This document shows, piece after piece, positions 1 through 8,364 of a stretch of 64,000 nucleotides of DNA. The notes beneath the pieces are model-generated. The model had not been told where the DNA came from. It did not search any database and worked only from the letters and a program-made list of their open reading frames with translations. The DNA comes from SGZJ01 sp949372955. GTDB taxonomy: Bacteria > Bacteroidota > Bacteroidia > Flavobacteriales > Flavobacteriaceae. Position 1 is the first letter of the stretch, and each line of letters begins with the position of its first letter. Where the stretch lies: NCBI GenBank assembly GCA_949372955.1, contig CASIAX010000026.1, positions 13,358-77,357 on the forward strand, written 5' to 3'. A program made the translations under genes and the position numbers.

Positions 1-340
1 TGGGTTCAATAAAATTAAAATTGACTTTTGAAATTTCTGAAAGTTTATTATCTAAAACTAGTAAAGAGTTAAAATCCTCATATAATAATTGTATTCTCAA
101 AGGATTTTTAACATCAAGTGAAGTTATGTTTGAGTAAAAATTATTTCTATAGTAAAAGGTGTCTTTTTCCGATATTTTAATCAGTTCGTTATTTTTAATA
201 AAGTATAGATTACTAAAATTATCTACTGCCTTAAACTCTTTATTATCAGTGGAATTTTTTGATATTAGTGTTAGTATTAATTTGTTTTCATTAGTAAATC
301 CAGAAAAATGAATTAAATAAAAAAGCACTAATAATTTCAT
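1..340 (-). CDS. Partial hypothetical exported protein (5' part only)
   Basis: A reading frame without stops runs leftward from an ATG at 340-338 to the window edge, giving about 113 residues; the rest lies outside. It opens with a short hydrophobic stretch (MKLLVLFYLIHFSGF), probably a signal peptide. The rest is rich in Asn, Lys, Ile and Leu. A segment of the kind VDNFSNLYFIKNNELIKI followed by ITSLDVKNPLRIQLLYEDF and LLVLDN looks like the repeated short beta strands of a beta-propeller-type protein found in flavobacteria, but I cannot name it. It is transcribed divergently from the GLPGLI gene, with 82 bases between the start codons. The coding call is fairly safe because the frame is long and open in AT-rich DNA; the function is unknown. 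Confidence 0.7.
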   Translation of the reverse strand, partial: MKLLVLFYLIHFSGFTNENKLILTLISKNSTDNKEFKAVDNFSNLYFIKNNELIKISEKDTFYYRNNFYSNITSLDVKNPLRIQLLYEDFNSLLVLDNKLSEISKVNFNFIEP

Positions 341-396
341 GAAATCAAGATACAATCTTTTAAGATATTATTAACTATTTTAATTTACAGCCTTTA

Positions 397-404
397 TACA
401 TTTG
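397..404 (+). promoter_or_regulatory. Bacteroidota -7 promoter box of the GLPGLI gene
   Basis: TACATTTG matches the Bacteroidota consensus TAnnTTTG at every fixed position and lies 18 bases before the ATG at 423. I see no clear TTG or TTTG element at the -33 position. Confidence 0.55.
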
Positions 405-422
405 TAAAAAAATATTTTGAAC

Positions 423-1331
423 ATGAAAAATTTAATTTATATAGTTTTTGTTTTAACAATTTCTACCAACTTGTTTTCTCAAGAATTTCAGGGTAAGGCT
501 TACTATCAAACTAAAACTACCATGGATCTTGGTACCTGGGGAAATAGAATGTCTGCTGAGCAAAAAAGTGCAATGAAAGACAGGATGAAACCCTATTTAG
601 AAAAGACTTTTATACTAACTTTTAATAAGACAGAGTCTACTTATTTTGAAGAAGAAAGACTTGATGCTCCAGGTTCAGGAGGATCGGGGATGGGCGCTAT
701 GTTTATGAGTGCTGGAAGTGGTAATCCTGAGATGTATAAAAACATTAAAGAAAAGATTTATCTACAGGAAAATGAATTTTTTGGTAAAAAGTTCTTGGTT
801 GATGATAAGTTACCAGAATTTGAGTGGAAAATGAGTGGAGAACAAAAAAAAATTGGCCAGTACATGTGTTTTAAAGCTGTCGGAACCAGAGTGAATAATA
901 ACTTTAGTTGGGAGAGTTTAAGGAGACAAGGAAATGAAAAATCCAAAGATTCAACAAATAGTAAAGAAAATGCTAGTAATGAAAAAATCTCAGCAGTTGA
1001 TGATGAAACAAATACTAAAGTAGAATTGATAGAAGAAGTCGTAGTCGATGCAAAGATTGAAACTATTGTAGCTTGGTACACACCTCAAATTCCAATTAGC
1101 AATGGACCAGAACAATCCTTTGGACTTCCTGGACTGATATTGGAGTTAAACACAAAAAACACAACAATGTTATGTTCAAAGATTGTATTAAATCCTGAGA
1201 AGAAGGATAAAATTATAAGACCAACCAAAGGAGATGTTGTTTCTAAAAAAGAATATACCGACATGGTTCAATTCAAGATGCAAGAAATGAGAGATAATAG
1301 AGGTAGATCTCGTGGTGGTAGATGGAACTAA
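423..1331 (+). CDS. GLPGLI family exported protein
   Basis: This is a 302-residue protein with an N-terminal signal peptide (MKNLIYIVFVLTISTNLFSQ). Near residues 234-239 it carries the motif GLPGLI that defines a Bacteroidota-specific family of unknown function. The region around residues 175-215 is charged and low in complexity (many Lys, Glu, Asp, Ser, Asn), and the tail is basic and rich in Arg and Gly. A TTG two codons upstream is in frame, but the ATG at 423 starts the signal peptide directly and is preferred. A large outer-membrane barrel gene follows after 19 bases, a pairing that is common for this family. The two proteins may act together at the outer membrane, but that is inference from neighbourhood. 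Confidence 0.85.
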   Translation: MKNLIYIVFVLTISTNLFSQEFQGKAYYQTKTTMDLGTWGNRMSAEQKSAMKDRMKPYLEKTFILTFNKTESTYFEEERLDAPGSGGSGMGAMFMSAGSGNPEMYKNIKEKIYLQENEFFGKKFLVDDKLPEFEWKMSGEQKKIGQYMCFKAVGTRVNNNFSWESLRRQGNEKSKDSTNSKENASNEKISAVDDETNTKVELIEEVVVDAKIETIVAWYTPQIPISNGPEQSFGLPGLILELNTKNTTMLCSKIVLNPEKKDKIIRPTKGDVVSKKEYTDMVQFKMQEMRDNRGRSRGGRWN

Positions 1332-1350
1332 AAATAATAAAAATAAAATT

Positions 1351-4101
1351 ATGAGTAAAATATTATATACTTTTATATTGCTATTGACTACAAGTCTGAC
1401 TTTTTCTCAAATTAAAATGGAAGGTTTAGTAAAAGATAGTTTAAATAATCCTTTAGAACTTGCTAATGTTATTCTAATTAACAAGGAAACTAGTGCGTTA
1501 GAAAGCTTTGCTATTACTGATTTGAAAGGAGAATACAAACTATCCCTAAAAAAGAATACTGCTTATGATTTACAGATAAGTTATATTGGGATGGAATCTA
1601 TCTCAAGGCTAATTCAATCCAATGAGTCTAATTTAAAAAAAGATTTTACTTTATATGAAAGTAACATGTTGGACGCAGTAGAGCTGATCTATGAAATGCC
1701 TGTAACTGTTAGTGGAGATACTTTAACTTATAATGCAGATTCTTTTAAGACTGGTACAGAAAGAAAGTTGGAAGATGATTTAAAGAACCTTCCTGGAGTA
1801 GAGGTAAACGAAGATGGTCAGATTGAGGTAGAAGGAAAAGTAGTCGGTAAACTAATGGTTGAGGGTAAAGATTTCTTTGATGGAGATACTAAAATTGCTG
1901 TCAAAAATATACCTTCAAACGCGATTGATAAAATTCAGATTCTTAAAAATTATTCTGAAGTAGGGCAATTAAGTGGTGTCCAAAACAACCAAGACAATAT
2001 TGCTATTAACATTAAATTAAAAAAAGGAAAAGATAAATTTTGGTTTGGAAACGTCACTGCTGGAGTTTCTGCAATTGAAGGATTATTGAATAATACCACT
2101 GATACAGATGTCGATAACCAGAGTTTGTATTTGTTTCAACCTAAACTATTTTATTACAGTCCCAAATACACTGTTAATGTAATAGGCGATTTAAATAATA
2201 TAGGTGAGTTAGCCTTTACTAGAAGAGATTATTATAATTTTTCAGGTGGATTCAGCCAACCAAGCAGCAAAAGTGGTACGTCAATTAATCTAGGTAACAA
2301 TAACTTAGGTTTTTTACAATTACAAAATAACAGAGCAAAAGATATATCCTCAAAATTTGGTGCAGCTAATTTTAGTTATTCACCTAATAAAAAACTCGAT
2401 CTTTATGGATTTGTCATTTTAACAAGAAGTGATATTGATTTACAAGAAAACAATTCCACTCAATATATAAATACTGAACTTGGAATTCCTGATGAACAAA
2501 CACAAAGTAATACTGCTCAGGTTAGTGATCTTGCATTGTCTAAATTTACAGTCAAATACAGGCCAAATTCAAATAATCAGTTAGATTATGAGATTTTAAC
2601 TAGAAACTCAATAGAAAGTCAAGACCAAACTTTATTTTCTTCTGTATTAGGAAATACAATTCAAGATGAAAATGCTGAAGCATTTAGTATAAATCAAAAT
2701 CTTAATTATTATTATACTTTGGATGAAAAAAACATTTTTGCATTTGAAGCATTACATCTGATTAGTGAAGAAGATCCATTTTATAATGCTGTTTTAGAAA
2801 ATGATGCAAATTATCAAAACACAGCTATAGGATTAGGTTTTGATAACAATCAATCTAATTTTAATATAAATCAAGAAAAACTAGTAAAGACTAATCAGTT
2901 AGACGCAAAATTAGATTATTGGAACATTTTAAATTTAAAAAGTGACATCAATTTTACTTTGGGGACGATTTTAAGTGATCAAAAATTTGACTCTAACATA
3001 TTTCAGTATTTAGATAATGGCGACATCTATGAGTCAATTCCATTAGCCAATAATGGTATCGATTATAACAATGTGAATTATAATTTCACTGATTATTACA
3101 TTGGGATGCATTATAGGCTTAAATCTGGTATTTTCACTCTTAGCCCTGGTTTTACTGCACATGCATACAGTTCAAAAAATAGTCAGTTTTCTGTTGATTA
3201 TTCAGATTCATTTTTTAAGATATTGCCTGATTTTAATGCAATAATTCAACTTAAAAAAAGTGAATCAATTAGGTTTAATTACGCAATGAGAACTCAGTTT
3301 ACGGATGTTTCTAAAATTGCAGAAGGATTAGTTTTAAATAATTATAATTCTATTTTTAATGGAAACAATGAAATTCAAAATGCAGTTTCACACAGTTTAA
3401 ATTTGAACTATTTTAGTTTTAATTTATTTAATTACACGAATATATTTGCAAGAATTTCTTACAATAAAAGTATTGATCAAATTAGAAATTTAACAATATT
3501 TGAGAGTGTTATTGCCTCTAGCTCTCCTTTTAATTCGGCTTTTGCAGATGAGAACTTTTCTGCTAATGGGAGGTTTCAAAGGCAATTCGGAAAATTAAGA
3601 GCTTCATTATCTAGTGGTATTAATTTCTCAAAATTTAATCAGTTTATTCAAAATAGTACAACACCAACATTGAGTGAAAATTTGTCTCAGAATTATGCCT
3701 TAACCCTTAGAACATCTTTTAGGGAAGCTCCAAATGTTGAGCTAGGATATAAGTATACACTAACAAACAATAATCTTGGAGATATAGAGAGTAAGTTTTA
3801 CACAAAAGCACCCTATATTGATATAGATGCTTTAATACTAAAATCTTTTACATTTAGATCTCGATACACCAATAACTCTTTCAGTAATGAAAGAGCTCTT
3901 TTAAATGAGTATGAATTTTGGAATGCTTCGTTGGCATATAAAAAAGATCAGGATAGTAAATGGGAGTTCGAATTAAAAGCTACTAATTTGCTTAACACTA
4001 AATCTCAAAATCAATCTAATACTGGAAATATCTCAATTAGCACCACTGAATATTTTATTCAGCCAAGATTTATCACTTTTAGATTAGTTTATGATTTATA
4101 G
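1351..4101 (+). CDS. TonB-receptor-like outer-membrane beta-barrel protein
   Basis: The 916-residue product starts with a signal peptide (MSKILYTFILLLTTSLTFSQ). A carboxypeptidase-regulatory-like beta-sandwich follows at about residues 21-105 (KMEGLVKDSLNNPLELANV to the LQISYIGME segment). Next comes a plug-like region around 120-210 (LPGVEVNEDGQIEVEGK, VEGKDFFDGD). The remainder is long and rich in alternating aromatic and polar residues, typical of an outer-membrane barrel, and ends in an aromatic/hydrophobic strand (FITFRLVYDL). This is the layout of the outer-membrane beta-barrel family often found beside GLPGLI genes; the substrate is unknown. The ATG at 1351 is chosen because it begins the signal peptide; an upstream in-frame start at 1312 would overlap the preceding gene. 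It is probably co-transcribed with the GLPGLI gene. Confidence 0.85.
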   Translation: MSKILYTFILLLTTSLTFSQIKMEGLVKDSLNNPLELANVILINKETSALESFAITDLKGEYKLSLKKNTAYDLQISYIGMESISRLIQSNESNLKKDFTLYESNMLDAVELIYEMPVTVSGDTLTYNADSFKTGTERKLEDDLKNLPGVEVNEDGQIEVEGKVVGKLMVEGKDFFDGDTKIAVKNIPSNAIDKIQILKNYSEVGQLSGVQNNQDNIAINIKLKKGKDKFWFGNVTAGVSAIEGLLNNTTDTDVDNQSLYLFQPKLFYYSPKYTVNVIGDLNNIGELAFTRRDYYNFSGGFSQPSSKSGTSINLGNNNLGFLQLQNNRAKDISSKFGAANFSYSPNKKLDLYGFVILTRSDIDLQENNSTQYINTELGIPDEQTQSNTAQVSDLALSKFTVKYRPNSNNQLDYEILTRNSIESQDQTLFSSVLGNTIQDENAEAFSINQNLNYYYTLDEKNIFAFEALHLISEEDPFYNAVLENDANYQNTAIGLGFDNNQSNFNINQEKLVKTNQLDAKLDYWNILNLKSDINFTLGTILSDQKFDSNIFQYLDNGDIYESIPLANNGIDYNNVNYNFTDYYIGMHYRLKSGIFTLSPGFTAHAYSSKNSQFSVDYSDSFFKILPDFNAIIQLKKSESIRFNYAMRTQFTDVSKIAEGLVLNNYNSIFNGNNEIQNAVSHSLNLNYFSFNLFNYTNIFARISYNKSIDQIRNLTIFESVIASSSPFNSAFADENFSANGRFQRQFGKLRASLSSGINFSKFNQFIQNSTTPTLSENLSQNYALTLRTSFREAPNVELGYKYTLTNNNLGDIESKFYTKAPYIDIDALILKSFTFRSRYTNNSFSNERALLNEYEFWNASLAYKKDQDSKWEFELKATNLLNTKSQNQSNTGNISISTTEYFIQPRFITFRLVYDL

Positions 4102-4442
4102 TAAAGTTCATAGTTTAGCTTAAACTTAATACGCTTATTCTAATGGTACTATTTTCATCATTAAATACATGTACATCTCATTCTATTTAATTATTCGCGA
4201 GTTTTTAAACCTCTGTTAATCAATATTTATTTATTTATTTAAATCCACTTTGTGATATCCGTAAAAATTTATGATTAATATTCCTAATATTAATTTTTAA
4301 TATCCAATTAATAAATATATATTCATACTTGTTTTTTAAGGTGTAAACCATTGAAAAATAGTTAATTGTGGATTAAATAGTTTTATCCATAATTCATTAA
4401 GAATTATTTAATTTAATACGCAAATACTGAGAATCTTATAAA
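4102..4442. other. Intergenic leader region upstream of ilvD
   Basis: This is 341 bases of very AT-rich DNA with no convincing gene. It contains a perfect 9-base inverted repeat (ATTAATATT / AATATTAAT, 4274-4282 and 4286-4294) followed by five T residues, which could be a weak terminator for the barrel gene. It also contains the larger hairpin described separately at 4364-4394. Two tiny ORFs (4143-4190, 4271-4300) are present but are not convincing leader peptides. No clear TAnnTTTG promoter is visible, so the ilv promoter is unassigned. Confidence 0.4.
4364..4394 (+). promoter_or_regulatory. Possible regulatory hairpin before ilvD
   Basis: AATTGTGGAT (4364-4373) pairs with ATCCATAATT (4385-4394). 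All ten positions pair if one G-T wobble is allowed, across an 11-base loop. No T-run follows, so it is not an intrinsic terminator. It lies 48 bases before the ilvD start and could be a protein operator or an RNA element; there is no direct evidence for either. Confidence 0.3.
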
Positions 4443-6119
4443 ATGAATTTAAATAAGTTTAGTAAAACTGTAACCCAAGATGATTCTCAACCTGCTGCTC
4501 AAGCAATGTTACATGCTATTGGCATGAAAGAAACTGATTTTGAAAAGCCCATAGTTGGAATTGCAAGTACAGGTTATGAAGGTAATCCTTGTAATATGCA
4601 TTTAAATGATTTATCTAAATATGTTAAGGATGGAATTCAGTCTGAAGATATTACAGGCTTGATTTTTAACACCATTGGAGTTAGTGATGGTATATCAATG
4701 GGAACACCAGGAATGCGCTACTCATTACCATCAAGAGATATTATTGCAGACTCTATGGAAACAGTTGTGCAAGCAATGAGTTACGATGGTCTTATAACAG
4801 TTGTTGGTTGTGATAAAAATATGCCAGGAGCGCTTATGGCAATGATAAGATTAAATAGACCCTCAATATTGCTTTATGGTGGGACTATTGATTCGGGATG
4901 TCATAACGGAAAAAAATTAGACATAGTTTCTGCCTTTGAAGCTTGGGGAAGTAAAGTTTCGGGAAAGATGAAAAACGATGAGTATAAATCTATAATCAAA
5001 AAAGCTTGTCCTGGGGCTGGTGCGTGCGGAGGTATGTATACAGCAAATACCATGGCATCTGCAATAGAGGCTTTGGGAATGTCTTTACCATTTAATTCTT
5101 CAAACCCTGCAAATAGTAAATTAAAACAAATTGAGTCTGAAAAATGTGGTAAGGCAATTAAAAACTTATTAGTTAAGGATTTAAAACCTTTGGATATAAT
5201 TACTAGAAAATCTATAGAAAATGCAATTAGATTAGTAGTTGCATTAGGTGGGTCTACCAATGCAGTATTACATTTTTTAGCAATTGCTAGAGCAGCTAAA
5301 ATAGATTTCACTTTAGATGATTTTCAAAAAATAAGTGATACTACCCCTTTTATTGCTGATTTAAAACCTAGTGGCAAATATTTAATGGAAGATGTCCATG
5401 AAGTTGGAGGTACTCCTGCTGTTTTAAAATACCTTTTGAAAAAAGGATTAATTCATGGAGATTGTCTTACGGTAACTGGTCATACTTTAGAAGAAAATTT
5501 AAAAAATGTGGATGACTTGAAAGCCAACCAAGATGTTATAAAAACTGTAGAAAACCCAATTAAGGAATCTGGCCATATAAGAATATTATATGGAAATATT
5601 GCCAAAGAAGGCTCTGTTGCTAAAATCACTGGAAAAGAAGGTTTGATTTTTAAAGGATCTGCTATAGTTTTTGATTCTGAGTATGATGCCAATAAAGGAA
5701 TAGGTGAAGGGAAAGTAAAAACAGGTGATGTGATAGTAATTCGTTACGAAGGCCCAAAAGGTGGCCCAGGTATGCCTGAAATGTTAAAACCTACTGCTGC
5801 TATAATGGGTGCAGGACTTGGTAAAGATGTTGCTCTTATTACTGATGGTCGATTTTCAGGTGGAACGCATGGCTTTGTTGTTGGTCATATAACACCAGAA
5901 GCGCAAGTAGGTGGTAATATTGCTTTAATTGAAAACGGAGATATTATTATAATTGATGCTATACAAAATACTATAGTTTTAGATGTTAATAATGATGAAT
6001 TAAGAAAAAGAAGAAATAAATGGAGTCAGCCAAAATTAAAAGTCGATTCAGGCTCTTTATATAAATATGCAAAAATTGTTTCATCAGCTTCAAAGGGCTG
6101 TGTAACCGATGAATTTTAG
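4443..6119 (+). CDS. ilvD: Dihydroxy-acid dehydratase
   Basis: This enzyme dehydrates 2,3-dihydroxy-isovalerate and 2,3-dihydroxy-3-methylvalerate to the 2-keto acids that precede Val and Ile, using an iron-sulfur cluster in the cytosol. The 558-residue length is normal for IlvD. The three cluster cysteines are visible as Cys50 (GNPCNMHL), Cys123 (GCDKNMPG, the family signature) and Cys195 (GACGGMYTANTM). The C-terminal signature GRFSGGTHGFVVGHITPEA is present. It is the first gene of the branched-chain cluster and is followed by ilvB after 2 bases, which implies one transcript. Nothing looks truncated. Confidence 0.97.
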   Translation: MNLNKFSKTVTQDDSQPAAQAMLHAIGMKETDFEKPIVGIASTGYEGNPCNMHLNDLSKYVKDGIQSEDITGLIFNTIGVSDGISMGTPGMRYSLPSRDIIADSMETVVQAMSYDGLITVVGCDKNMPGALMAMIRLNRPSILLYGGTIDSGCHNGKKLDIVSAFEAWGSKVSGKMKNDEYKSIIKKACPGAGACGGMYTANTMASAIEALGMSLPFNSSNPANSKLKQIESEKCGKAIKNLLVKDLKPLDIITRKSIENAIRLVVALGGSTNAVLHFLAIARAAKIDFTLDDFQKISDTTPFIADLKPSGKYLMEDVHEVGGTPAVLKYLLKKGLIHGDCLTVTGHTLEENLKNVDDLKANQDVIKTVENPIKESGHIRILYGNIAKEGSVAKITGKEGLIFKGSAIVFDSEYDANKGIGEGKVKTGDVIVIRYEGPKGGPGMPEMLKPTAAIMGAGLGKDVALITDGRFSGGTHGFVVGHITPEAQVGGNIALIENGDIIIIDAIQNTIVLDVNNDELRKRRNKWSQPKLKVDSGSLYKYAKIVSSASKGCVTDEF

Positions 6120-6121
6120 AA

Positions 6122-7819
6122 ATGAATAATACAAAAAAAATAAGTGGAAGTGAAGCTGTTGTTAAATGCTTAATAGCTGAAGGAGTTGATATAATATATG
6201 GTTATCCAGGTGGGGCTATAATGCCGGTATATGACGAGCTATATAAATACGAAGATCAAATTCATCATGTTTTAACAAGACATGAGCAAGGTGCTACGCA
6301 TTCTGCTCAAGGATTTGCCAGAATTTCTGGTAAAGTAGGTGTAGCAATTGCCACCTCTGGACCTGGAGCAACAAATTTAGTTACAGGTTTAGCTGATGCT
6401 CAAATCGATTCAACTCCAATGGTCTGTATTACAGGACAGGTACCATCAAGTTTACTAGGTAGTGATGCTTTTCAAGAAACAGATATAGTTGGAATTTCTA
6501 CTCCTGTAACAAAATGGAACCATCAAGTTACTAGAGCATCTGATATACCAAAAGTGTTAGCAAAAGCTTTTTACATAGCCAAAAGTGGTAGACCAGGCCC
6601 GGTATTAATTGATATAACTAAAGATGCCCAGTTTGGATTATTAGACTTTAATTACAAAAAGGTGACTGGAATTAGGAGCTATAAGCCAATTCCTAAACTA
6701 GATATTACTAGTTTAGATTTAGCAGCTGACTTAATAAATAAGTCAATCAAGCCAATGATAGTTTGGGGTCAGGGAGTTATTCTTGCAGAGGCAGAAAATG
6801 AATTTAAAAAATTTATAGAAAAAACAGGGATTCCTGCAGCTTGGACTATAATGGGAGTTTCTGCTATACCCACTTCTCATCCATTAAATGTTGGAATGGT
6901 AGGTATGCATGGGAATTATGCTCCCAATATGCTAACAAATGAATGTGATTTGCTTATAGCTATTGGAATGAGATTTGATGACAGGGTTACTGGAAATTTA
7001 GATAAATACGCTAAACAAGCTAAAATAATTCATTTTGAAATTGACCCAGCTGAAATTGATAAAAATGTAAAAGTTGATGTTTCTGTATTGGGCGATGCTA
7101 AAGAAAGTTTAAGTAAGATATTACCTCTGCTAAAAACAAGAACTCATAATTCTTGGTTAGTTAAATTCAAGGAGTTATATGATATAGAATACGATTCCGT
7201 AATAAAAGATGATTTGTTTCCTACCAAAGACGGATTAACTATGGGCGAGGTATTGAAAGAAATAAATACCTATACAAAAGGTAACGCTGCAATAGTTTCT
7301 GATGTTGGTCAACATCAAATGATAGCTTGTCGATATGCGAACTTCAATAAATCCAGAAGTAATATAACCTCTGGAGGACTTGGAACTATGGGTTTTGCAT
7401 TGCCGGCGGCTATTGGTGCTAAAATGGCTTGCCCAGAAAGAGAAGTAGTTGCGGTTATAGGTGATGGTGGTTTTCAAATGACTATTCAAGAATTAGGAAC
7501 AATATTTCAGTCAAAAGTACCAGTTAAGATTGTAGTCTTAAATAATAGTTTTTTAGGAATGGTTAGGCAGTGGCAACAACTATTCTTTGAAAAAAGATAT
7601 GCTTCTACTGAAATGGTAAATCCAGACTTCACTGCTATAGCAAAGGGCTATTATATTAAAAGTAAAAAAGTATCTAAAAGAGAAGAGTTATCTTCTGCTG
7701 TAGAAGAAATGATAAACTCAAAAGACTCCTTTTTTTTAGAAGTAGTTGTTGATAAAGAAGCGAATGTGTTTCCTATGATACAAAGTGGAGCCTCAGTTTC
7801 AGAAATTAGATTAAAATAA
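6122..7819 (+). CDS. ilvB: Acetolactate synthase, large catalytic subunit
   Basis: This thiamine-diphosphate enzyme condenses pyruvate with pyruvate or 2-ketobutyrate, the first common step to Val/Leu and Ile. The 565-residue protein has the expected three domains: an N-terminal TPP pyrimidine-binding domain with the catalytic Glu55 (TRHEQGATH), a central domain (about 190-330) and a C-terminal TPP diphosphate-binding domain with GDGGFQM followed about 20 residues on by VVLNN. The segment FFEKRYASTEM is typical of acetohydroxyacid synthases rather than other TPP oxidases. It sits 2 bases after ilvD and 2 bases before ilvN, its regulatory subunit. Confidence 0.96.
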   Translation: MNNTKKISGSEAVVKCLIAEGVDIIYGYPGGAIMPVYDELYKYEDQIHHVLTRHEQGATHSAQGFARISGKVGVAIATSGPGATNLVTGLADAQIDSTPMVCITGQVPSSLLGSDAFQETDIVGISTPVTKWNHQVTRASDIPKVLAKAFYIAKSGRPGPVLIDITKDAQFGLLDFNYKKVTGIRSYKPIPKLDITSLDLAADLINKSIKPMIVWGQGVILAEAENEFKKFIEKTGIPAAWTIMGVSAIPTSHPLNVGMVGMHGNYAPNMLTNECDLLIAIGMRFDDRVTGNLDKYAKQAKIIHFEIDPAEIDKNVKVDVSVLGDAKESLSKILPLLKTRTHNSWLVKFKELYDIEYDSVIKDDLFPTKDGLTMGEVLKEINTYTKGNAAIVSDVGQHQMIACRYANFNKSRSNITSGGLGTMGFALPAAIGAKMACPEREVVAVIGDGGFQMTIQELGTIFQSKVPVKIVVLNNSFLGMVRQWQQLFFEKRYASTEMVNPDFTAIAKGYYIKSKKVSKREELSSAVEEMINSKDSFFLEVVVDKEANVFPMIQSGASVSEIRLK

Positions 7820-7821
7820 TT

Positions 7822-8352
7822 ATGGAGAAAGAAATTAAAACATTTACAGTATCAATTTATACTGAAAATAATATAGGATTGCTTAATAGAATTTCAGCAA
7901 TATTCCAAAGAAGACATATTAATATAGAAAGTTTAAACTCGTCTGTTTCAGAAATTGAAGGAGTTTATAGGTTTACTATTCTTGTAAATGTTACTGAAAC
8001 TCAAATAAAGAAAATAATTGGGCAAATTGACAAGCAAATTGAAGTAATTAAAGCTTACTATCATAATGAGGATGATACTTTTTATCAAGAGTCTTGCTTG
8101 TTTAAAATCAAATCAAGCCTATTGTTTGATGATAGGCAGATACAAAATATTATAAAAGATAGTAATGCTAGAATTGTTACTGTTAATAAGCAGTTTTTTG
8201 TAATAGAAAAGTCTGGTAGAAGAAAAGAAATAGATATTCTGTATGCTAAGTTGAATGAGTATGGAATCCTGCAATTTGTTAGGTCAGGAGCTATTGCAAT
8301 AACTAAAGAACCAATGAATATATCAGAAATATTATCTGAGTTTAAAAACTAA
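7822..8352 (+). CDS. ilvN: Acetolactate synthase, small regulatory subunit
   Basis: This 176-residue protein is the regulatory subunit of acetolactate synthase, through which Val normally gives feedback inhibition. An N-terminal ACT domain is visible at about residues 5-80 (FTVSIYTENNIGLLNRISAIFQRRHINIESLN), followed by the second, ALS_ss_C-like domain. The length is that of the long small-subunit type. Because IlvA and the first LeuA in this cluster lack their regulatory domains, IlvN may carry more than its usual share of end-product control; that is inference. Confidence 0.95.
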   Translation: MEKEIKTFTVSIYTENNIGLLNRISAIFQRRHINIESLNSSVSEIEGVYRFTILVNVTETQIKKIIGQIDKQIEVIKAYYHNEDDTFYQESCLFKIKSSLLFDDRQIQNIIKDSNARIVTVNKQFFVIEKSGRRKEIDILYAKLNEYGILQFVRSGAIAITKEPMNISEILSEFKN

Positions 8353-8364
8353 TTAAAATATACA

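Noticed and set aside
4143..4190. Fifteen-codon ORF in the same leader region with some Val, Leu and Ile codons.
   Set aside because: No run of branched-chain codons, no linked hairpin and no clear promoter.
4271..4300. Nine-codon ORF with three Ile codons (MINIPNINF) before ilvD, considered as an Ile leader peptide.
   Set aside because: Ile codons are frequent by chance in such AT-rich DNA, the ORF coincides with an inverted repeat, and no terminator/antiterminator pair follows it.
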